Below are positions 58,480 to 64,000 of a DNA stretch of 64,000 bases, one piece after another. The stretch spans positions 124,001 through 188,000 of the forward strand of contig NZ_JAKSXX010000165.1 in NCBI RefSeq assembly GCF_022829385.1, given 5' to 3'. The position numbers and the translations under genes were made by a program. A model generated the notes under the pieces. That model did no database searches. It saw only the letters and a program-made list of their open reading frames with translations, and was not told the DNA's origin. Every line of letters begins with the position of its first letter. The stretch's first letter is position 1. The stretch comes from Methylobacterium sp. J-070. Lineage in GTDB: Bacteria > Pseudomonadota > Alphaproteobacteria > Rhizobiales > Beijerinckiaceae.

Positions 58480-60168
58480 TCACGCCGCCCGGACGGTCTC
58501 CAGGAAGCGGGCGACCTCGGCCCTCAGGCTCTCCGATTGCTGGGACAGACCCGATGCCGCATTCAGGACCTGGCCGGCCGCGGCGCCGGTCTGCTCCGCG
58601 GCGTCGGCGACCCCGGTGATGTTGCTCGTGACTTCGCCGGCACCGATCGCCGCCTGGGCGACGTTGCGCACGATCTCCTGCGTGGCCGCCCCCTGCTCCT
58701 CGACGGCCGCGGCGATCGACGTGGCGACGCCGCTGATCTCCCGGATCCGGTCGGTGATGCCGTCGATCGCCGTCACCGCCTGCCCGGTCGATGACTGGAC
58801 CTGCGCGATATGCGCGGAGATCTCGTGGGTCGCCTTGGCGGTCTGCTCGGCCAGGGCCTTCACCTCGGCGGCGACGACCGCGAAGCCCTTGCCGGCCGCG
58901 CCGGCCCGGGCCGCCTCGATGGTCGCGTTGAGGGCCAGCAGGTTGGTCTGGCCGGCGATGGTCGAGATCAGCCCGACGACATCGCCGATCTTCGACACGG
59001 ACTGGTTCAACGCCTGGACCAGCGCGCCGGTCCGGTCGGCTTCGCTCACGGCGCCCAGGGCCAGCTTGGCCGAACCGTCCACCTGCCGGCCGATCTCCTG
59101 GACGGACGAGCCCAGCTCCTCGGCGGCCGCCGCGACGGTGTTGACGTTGGAGGCGGCCTCCTCGGCGGCAGCCGCCACCGTGGCGGACTGGCTCGACGTC
59201 TCGGACGCGGTCGCCGACATGGCCCTGGCGGTAGCCTGCAACTGGGTGGCCGACGCGGAAACCGTCCCGACGATCCCGCCGACCGCCCGGTCGAAATTAT
59301 CGGCCAGCTCGATCATCGTCCGGTGCCGCTCGGCGGTCGCGGCAACTTCGGCAACGCGCTTCAGCTCCGCGTCCTCGACGGCCTTCCTGGCGACAAGGGC
59401 CTTGATGCCCTCCACGGCCCGGCCGACGGCCCCGATCTCATCGCCGCGGCGTGCCTCCGCGATCTCGGCGTCGATCTCGCCCTGCGCCATACGCTGGAGG
59501 ACGGAGACCAAGCGGGTCATCGGCCGCGTGAGCAACGCGAAGACCAGGAACGCCAGGATCGCCGCGATGGCGATGCTGACCACGCTTCCGACGACGCTGG
59601 TCATGTAGGCGGTGGCGAAGGACCGCGCCTGATCGGCGCTGCGGCCGGCATAGAGGCCACGCTCGGCCTTGTCGGCCTCGGCAATCGCCGTTCGCAACGC
59701 GTCCATCGCCGCCTTGCCGGCTCCGCTCGCCTCGATCCGCCGGGCCGTCTCGAGATCGCCCGCCTGCACGAGGGCGATCTCCTTCGCGGCGACGTCGCTC
59801 TCCCAGCGCGCCGCGGCCCGGTCCGCGTCGGCCAAGCGCGCCTGTTGCGCGCCGTTATCGGCCGTGAGCGACCGCACCCGTTCCATGGCGACCGCGTAGG
59901 ACGCCTTCCCGTCCTTGTACGGGCTGAGGAACCCGGGCTCCCCGGACAGCAGGTAGCCGCGCAGACCGGTCTCCTGGTTCACCATCGACAGCATCACGGC
60001 GTCGAGCGACTCGACCACCTCGTTCGAGTGAGCCGTCAGGCCGATCGTGTGATCGATGGCGGACAGGCGGCCGTACCCGACGGCGCTGATGCCGACCGTC
60101 ACCGCAGCGAGGCAGCCGAACGCGAGCGAGAGCTTCGTGGCGATACGGACATCATTGATCGATCGCAT
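58480..60168 (-). CDS. Methyl-accepting chemotaxis protein with CHASE3-like sensor
   Basis: A 562-residue chemoreceptor. Helix one ([21 protein letters not shown], about 13-33); a periplasmic CHASE3-like domain marked by [34 protein letters not shown] (cited in parts); helix two ([21 protein letters not shown]); HAMP; and the signalling domain with [43 protein letters not shown] (in parts). ATG 60168 is used; GTG 60177 is possible. The upstream region has several palindromes. The tip is close to that of its neighbour, so a tandem duplication with sensor divergence is likely. Confidence 0.92.
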   Translation of the reverse strand: MRSINDVRIATKLSLAFGCLAAVTVGISAVGYGRLSAIDHTIGLTAHSNEVVESLDAVMLSMVNQETGLRGYLLSGEPGFLSPYKDGKASYAVAMERVRSLTADNGAQQARLADADRAAARWESDVAAKEIALVQAGDLETARRIEASGAGKAAMDALRTAIAEADKAERGLYAGRSADQARSFATAYMTSVVGSVVSIAIAAILAFLVFALLTRPMTRLVSVLQRMAQGEIDAEIAEARRGDEIGAVGRAVEGIKALVARKAVEDAELKRVAEVAATAERHRTMIELADNFDRAVGGIVGTVSASATQLQATARAMSATASETSSQSATVAAAAEEAASNVNTVAAAAEELGSSVQEIGRQVDGSAKLALGAVSEADRTGALVQALNQSVSKIGDVVGLISTIAGQTNLLALNATIEAARAGAAGKGFAVVAAEVKALAEQTAKATHEISAHIAQVQSSTGQAVTAIDGITDRIREISGVATSIAAAVEEQGAATQEIVRNVAQAAIGAGEVTSNITGVADAAEQTGAAAGQVLNAASGLSQQSESLRAEVARFLETVRAA

Positions 60169-60585
60169 TCGTCCCACTCTCGGTTGTCAGTTCACGCCGG
60201 TGACGGCCCGTGTTCGGAGCGAGTCAACACTACACAGTGTTAATTTTGTTTGACTTTATCCCGACGGTCAAGGATGACCGCAATCGATTGCGGAACGCTA
60301 TCGCAATTTTGACCGTATGCCATGAATACTAGCAGATTTATAACTACATCGATCCTACAAAACCGACGCATATTACTTAAAATTCAAGATCAATACTGCG
60401 AATACAAATTGAAAAGGGTTTGCGCTCGGGGTCGAAGAATGCTCGCTCCCTCGGGGCGTCCGGCCGCTTGAAGAATCGTCTTCGCGCGCAAAGTCGGCGG
60501 CGCCGCTCCGGCGGCGACGCAGCCGCCGTTTCCATTCGTGGCCGGGCCCGGCGCGGTTCGACGGCAGCGCCTGCTGAATCCGGGT
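60169..60585. promoter_or_regulatory. AT-rich palindrome-rich region between chemoreceptor and hslV
   Basis: About 417 bp without a gene. On the side of the chemoreceptor start lie AACACT-ACAC-AGTGTT (60226-60241), CGGTCA-AGGA-TGACCG (60266-60281) and the perfect 16-bp palindrome CCGCAATCGATTGCGG (60279-60294). The 60295-60415 part is AT-rich. GC-rich arms CGGCGGC (60495-60501) / GCCGCCG (60522-60528) lie downstream of hslV and may end its transcript. Confidence 0.5.
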
Positions 60586-61164
60586 TCAGCCGGCGTCGAG
60601 GGCCTCGATCACCAGATTGCCGTTCGTGTAGACACAGATCTCGGCGGCGATCGCCATGGCGCGGCGGACGATGGCCTCCGCGTCGAGATCGCCGTCCTCC
60701 AGGGCGCGGGCGGCCGCGAGCGCGTAGTTGCCGCCGGAGCCGATCGCCATGACGCCGCTCTCGGGTTCCAGCACGTCGCCGGACCCCGACAGCAGGAGGC
60801 TGACCTCGCGGTCGGCAACCAGCATCATGGCTTCGAGGCGTCGGAGGTAGCGGTCGGTCCGCCAATCCTTGGTGAGTTCGACGCAGGCCCGGGTCAGCTG
60901 GCCGGGATACTGCTCCAACTTGGCTTCCAGGCGCTCGAACAGCGTGAAGGCGTCGGCGGTGGCGCCGGCGAAGCCGCCGATCACCGCGCCCTTGGCGAGG
61001 CGGCGGACCTTGCGGGCATTGCCCTTCACGATCGTCTGGCCGAGGCTGACCTGGCCGTCGCCACCCAGGACGACCCGTCCGCCCTTCCGGACCATCAGGA
61101 TCGTGGTCGCGTGCATCTGGGGCACGCCGCCCCGGTCGTCGTGCCTGAATACGTCCTGGCTCAA
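60586..61164 (-). CDS. hslV: ATP-dependent protease peptidase subunit HslV
   Basis: A 192-residue threonine peptidase. The [40 protein letters not shown] segment (cited in parts) holds the N-terminal Thr nucleophile after a short propeptide, followed by [30 protein letters not shown] and the C-terminal [15 protein letters not shown]. The TTG start at 61164 has a GGAG site 7 bp before it; ATG 61116 would give 176 residues. Alphaproteobacterial HslV proteins have similar propeptides. It acts with HslU, which is encoded 5.8 kb away. Confidence 0.94.
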   Translation of the reverse strand: MSQDVFRHDDRGGVPQMHATTILMVRKGGRVVLGGDGQVSLGQTIVKGNARKVRRLAKGAVIGGFAGATADAFTLFERLEAKLEQYPGQLTRACVELTKDWRTDRYLRRLEAMMLVADREVSLLLSGSGDVLEPESGVMAIGSGGNYALAAARALEDGDLDAEAIVRRAMAIAAEICVYTNGNLVIEALDAG

Positions 61165-61248
61165 GGTTCGGCTCCGCTCTCGATGGCGTCGAGATGGGGA
61201 GCTTGCCGGGCGGCGTCCACCCGGTCCGACACGGGCCGCGCGACGGCG

Positions 61249-62019
61249 TTACTCGGCGACGGCCTCGGCAGTCTGCACCGGGCCGGCATCCTGCAGGATC
61301 GACTGGGCCGCTGCCTCGGCCAGGAGCGCGTAGCCGCTGTCGGCCATGTGCAGGCCGTCGGAGGCGAAGAGCTGCTTCGTCGTCACCTTCCCCTCGCGCA
61401 CCCAGCCGTGCATCAGGTCGGCGCGCCGGATCACCGGCACATCGAGGGCGTCACCGATGCTGCGCACCGCTTCGAGGAAGCGCGAGGCACCCGGGGTGGC
61501 TTCGAGCTTCGGGCACCATTGCGGCTCCATGAGCACGACGTCGATGCCGGCCTCGCGGATGCGCCGGATCGCCGCCGCGGTGGCCTCGCGGAAGTGATCG
61601 ATCGAGACGCCGCGCAAGGGATCGTTGCTGCCGGTCTGCCAGATGACGAGCTGGGGCTCGGCCGCGATCACGTCGCGATCGAGACGGGCCAGCATGTCGT
61701 CCACGTGCTCGCCGCCGATGCCGCGGTTGATGACCGCCACGTCGACTCCCCGCAGCCGCTTGCGCAGGTCACTCTGGAGGCGGGCCGGATAGGCGTTGGC
61801 GGGGCTGGAGGCTCCGACGCCCTGCGTGGAGGACGAGCCGAAGGCGACGATCTTGAGCGGCGCGCCGATGGCGATCTGGCGCGCCACGTGCGGCAGATCC
61901 GGACTCTCGCGCAGGTCGATCCCGACGAGATCCAGCGAATCGGGCAGGAGATCCGCGTAGGCGAGGACCGCCGTGGGCAGCACGAGCAGACCGCAGAGCA
62001 CGCCGAGACGACGCAGCAT
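61249..62019 (-). CDS. SGNH/GDSL-family hydrolase, exported or membrane-anchored
   Basis: A 256-residue esterase-like protein with an N-terminal signal or anchor (MLRRLGVLCGLLVLPTAVLAYA). SGNH blocks: IVAFGSSSTQGVG (block I Ser, here GSSS instead of GDS), INRGIGGEHVDDML (Gly block), VIWQTGSNDPLRG (Asn block) and LFASDGLHMADSGYALLA (Asp-x-x-His). It may remove acyl or acetyl groups from an envelope polymer; the substrate is unknown. ATG 62019 gives the best signal peptide. Confidence 0.82.
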   Translation of the reverse strand: MLRRLGVLCGLLVLPTAVLAYADLLPDSLDLVGIDLRESPDLPHVARQIAIGAPLKIVAFGSSSTQGVGASSPANAYPARLQSDLRKRLRGVDVAVINRGIGGEHVDDMLARLDRDVIAAEPQLVIWQTGSNDPLRGVSIDHFREATAAAIRRIREAGIDVVLMEPQWCPKLEATPGASRFLEAVRSIGDALDVPVIRRADLMHGWVREGKVTTKQLFASDGLHMADSGYALLAEAAAQSILQDAGPVQTAEAVAE

Positions 62020-62440
62020 CCGGTGCAGGGGCCGGGCGGGGTTCACGATATCGGCTGGCTGGGACAAGGAACGTCTGCTCCGGCTCTCGCGGATCACGGA
62101 TACAATCTGACACACGGCCTGAGAATGGGCGGTTCCGCCGCACGAATGAAAGCCGAATGAATTCGTAACACAAAATTAAACGATAGGCTGGGCCGGGCCC
62201 GGAACGGCGGCGCGGTCGCGGGACTTGGACGTGGACCTGGACGCGCACGGGAACGGATATGGCGGGCGGGACCGGCTTTCGCCGCCATCGCAGGCCGCAT
62301 CTTTGAACCCGATGCGGCACGATCGATGCTTCCGGGACGGTGCGGATCTCCGAGAGGGTGGCGGAGACCGTGGTCCGGGCTCGCGCGGGTGAAACCTGGA
62401 CCGGCTGCGGGCCTCGTCGGGACGACCCTGGGTCGACAGC
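62020..62440. other. Divergent intergenic region, SGNH hydrolase / glycosyltransferase
   Basis: About 420 bp with no gene I can support. It has an AT-rich patch (62143-62190) with CGAATGAA (62143-62150) repeated within CGAAT-GA-ATTCG (62154-62165), an inverted repeat, and four tandem GGACNN hexamers at 62221-62244. The promoters for both flanking genes should lie here. Confidence 0.4.
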
Positions 62441-63655
62441 TTGCGCATCGCGATCCTCACGCACGCGACCGATCCGAGTGGCGGCGTGGTGCACGCCCTG
62501 GCCCTCGGGGAAGCGCTCTGCGCGCTCGGGCACGAGGCCGTCGTCCACGCCCCCGATCCGACCGGGCGCGGGTTCTTCCGGGATGCGGCCTGTCCCGTCA
62601 CGTCGGTGACGGCGAAGCCGGTCACCGGATCGGCCGCCGCGCTGGTCGGCGCCCGGATCGCCGACTACCTCGCCCATTTCTCGACGCCGGCGGCCTGCGA
62701 TTTCGACGTCTTCCACGCCCAGTGCAGCATCAGCGGCAACGCCCTGGCGACCCTGAGCCGGCGCCGGCTCATCCACGGTTTCGTGCGCACCGTCCACGCC
62801 GTCGAGCCGGTCACGGACCCGCTGCTCGCCCAGTGGCAGGAGCGGGCGATCGTCCATGCCGAGCGGCTACTCTGCGTCAGCGGTGTCCTGGCCGCAGCCC
62901 TCGCCCGCGACTACGGCGCACAGGCGGAGGTGGTCGGCAACGGCGTCGACGGGACGGTGTACGGGCCTGAGCCGGGGCCCGGCGATGCCGGGCTGCGCCG
63001 ACGTCTGGGCCTCGGCGCCGGGCCGGTCTTCCTCAGCATCGGCGGGTTCGCGCCGCGCAAGAGCACGCTCGCGACCCTCGAGGCCTTCGCGCAGCTCCGG
63101 CGGGACGTGCCGGCCGCCCAGCTTGTCGTGGCCGGGGGCGCCGCGCAGGACGACCATGCGGGCTACGAGGCACGCTGCTGCGCCGCGCTGGAGCGCGAGG
63201 GGCTGGATGTCGGCCCGGGCCGGCCTGTGGTCCGCACCGGACCCGTCGCTCAGACGGACATGCCCGGCCTCTACCGGCTGGCCGACACGCTGGTCTTCCC
63301 CTCCGGAGCGGCGGGCTACGGGCTCTGCGTCCTGGAAGCCATCGCGTGCGGGACCCCGGCGATCGTCCCGGCGCGGCCGCCGTTCAGCGAGTACCTCGCC
63401 CCGAGCCAAGCCCTCTGGGTCGAGCCCCACGACACCGGTGCGCTCGCGCTGGCGATGCGGGCGAGCCTCGAGCCCGCGCGGCGGGCGCGGCTGCGCAACG
63501 TCGGGTGCGACCTCGTGCGGACCCACGCCTGGGAAGCCTGCGCGGCGCGCCATCTGCCGATCTACGCCGCCCTCGTCCCGGGCCCGGCGGCCGCGGGGCC
63601 GTTCGCCACGGGTTCGGCGGCATGGAACATCACCCGGATGCCGCCCGATGCCTGA
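62441..63655 (+). CDS. MSMEG_0565-family glycosyltransferase (GT4)
   Basis: A 404-residue GT-B glycosyltransferase. Start LRIAILTHATDPSGGVVHALALGEAL (TTG start 62441), acceptor-side HAQCSISGNAL and VHAVEPVTDPLLAQWQERAI, VVGNGVDG, and the donor site FLSIGGFAPRKSTLATLEAFAQL and FPSGAAGYGLCVLEAIACGTPAIV with the E-x7-E-like pattern. The opening segment and neighbour match the conserved MSMEG_0565-0572 locus, tied by name to nitrogen starvation and a Nit1 nitrilase; the product is unknown. It overlaps the next gene by 8 bp. Confidence 0.85.
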   Translation: MRIAILTHATDPSGGVVHALALGEALCALGHEAVVHAPDPTGRGFFRDAACPVTSVTAKPVTGSAAALVGARIADYLAHFSTPAACDFDVFHAQCSISGNALATLSRRRLIHGFVRTVHAVEPVTDPLLAQWQERAIVHAERLLCVSGVLAAALARDYGAQAEVVGNGVDGTVYGPEPGPGDAGLRRRLGLGAGPVFLSIGGFAPRKSTLATLEAFAQLRRDVPAAQLVVAGGAAQDDHAGYEARCCAALEREGLDVGPGRPVVRTGPVAQTDMPGLYRLADTLVFPSGAAGYGLCVLEAIACGTPAIVPARPPFSEYLAPSQALWVEPHDTGALALAMRASLEPARRARLRNVGCDLVRTHAWEACAARHLPIYAALVPGPAAAGPFATGSAAWNITRMPPDA

Positions 63656-63926
63656 GATGCGGTTTCACATCCGCTGGCCCGACGGGACGCGGGACGCCTG
63701 CTACTCGCCGTCCCTGATCATCAAGGACCACCTTGCGGTCGGGCAGGACTACCCCGTCGCGGACTTCGTCGCCCTGAGCCGATTGGCCCTCGGCATCGCC
63801 AGCGAGCGCGTGCGATCCCAGTACGGCTTCCCCTGCGGCCGGGCGCAGGCGCAGATCGACCGCATCGAGGAGACCGCACGCCGCCAAGGTGCCGGCACGG
63901 TCTACGTCGAGTCCTTCGAGGAATGA
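63648..63926 (+). CDS. MSMEG_0570-family nitrogen-starvation response protein
   Basis: A 92-residue protein: MPEMRFHIRWPDGTRDACYSPS, then IIKDHLAVGQDYPVADFVALSRLALGIASERVRSQYGFPC and a Gln/Glu-rich helical end. This closely follows the MSMEG_0570 family. With the glycosyltransferase before it, it identifies the MSMEG_0565-0572 type cluster. Function is unknown. The start lies 8 bp inside the previous gene, and the stop overlaps the next start as ATGA. Confidence 0.85.
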   Translation: MPEMRFHIRWPDGTRDACYSPSLIIKDHLAVGQDYPVADFVALSRLALGIASERVRSQYGFPCGRAQAQIDRIEETARRQGAGTVYVESFEE

Positions 63927-64000
63927 CCGGCGAACGGTCCGCGCGCGACCGTTCGTTCCGCGAATCCACCGTGATCGCCCGGGGCGCCGTCCGGCCGACC
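63923..64000 (+). CDS. Start of next gene in the MSMEG_0565-type cluster (cut at window edge)
   Basis: An ATG at 63923 overlaps the stop of the MSMEG_0570-type gene as ATGA and the frame stays open to the window end (26 codons, MTGERSARDRSFRE, then STVIARGAVRPT). The coupling matches the previous junctions, so it is probably the third gene of the cluster. Too little is present to name it. Confidence 0.5.
   Translation, partial: MTGERSARDRSFRESTVIARGAVRPT

Noticed and set aside
62221..62244. Four tandem GGACNN hexamers as a regulatory repeat
   Set aside because: Short, imperfect and GC-rich; easily arises by slippage. No clear relation to a gene start.

Overview
The window comes from a GC-rich (about 70% by eye) alphaproteobacterium of the Rhizobiales, most likely Methylobacterium or a close relative. 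The signs are the aerobic cobalamin genes behind a B12 riboswitch with CbtAB, a ChvG/ChvI-HprK-EIIA cluster, a PpiD-trp-moaC-moeA string, an HmuQ-type haem monooxygenase and an MSMEG_0565/0570-type locus. Almost all of it is ordinary, densely packed chromosome with many ATGA, GTGA or TGATG stop/start overlaps.

Layout. 0-4.3 kb: the 3' part of queG, an NAD-dependent epimerase-like protein, and the zinc genes znuB-znuC with divergent zur around a near-perfect 17-bp palindrome (likely Zur operator). 4.3-7.3 kb: a polyprenyl glycosylphosphotransferase, a haem monooxygenase and an XRE regulator. 7.35-21.8 kb: a cobalamin locus read right to left from a B12 riboswitch (cbtB-cbtA-DUF1636-cobW-cobN-cobG-cobH-cobI-small ORF-cobJ-cobL-cobE-cobM-cobB), with cobK embedded in the opposite orientation. 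22-30.2 kb: DUF4424 protein, S10 peptidase, holC, pyrG, secG, an NTF2-like protein, ppk2 and tpiA. 30.4-38.4 kb: ppiD, trpE, trpG, trpD, trpC, moaC and moeA, all on the plus strand. 38.4-43.7 kb: a GT-C-like membrane protein, an FAD oxidoreductase, a sorbosone-dehydrogenase-like protein and a small cytochrome c.

43.7-45.4 kb is a sharply AT-rich island that interrupts the GC-rich backbone. It holds two translationally coupled genes of unfamiliar sequence. The second carries an HEPN-like R-N-x5-H motif followed by a winged-helix-like tail. This is the best candidate in the window for an undescribed (defence or toxin-antitoxin-like) system.

45.4-64 kb: lepA, a small conserved protein, a HugZ-like protein, chvI-chvG-hprK-EIIA (without an adjacent HPr gene), an EamA exporter, hslU, a SulP permease, two chemoreceptors and hslV (separated from hslU by about 5.8 kb), then an SGNH hydrolase, an MSMEG_0565-type glycosyltransferase, an MSMEG_0570-type protein and the start of a further gene cut by the window edge.

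No rRNA, tRNA, insertion sequence or CRISPR array was found. Dispersed palindromic repeats occur at 28.2-28.4, 33.98-34.03 and 43.28-43.39 kb. All identifications are from reading the sequence; none was checked by database search.
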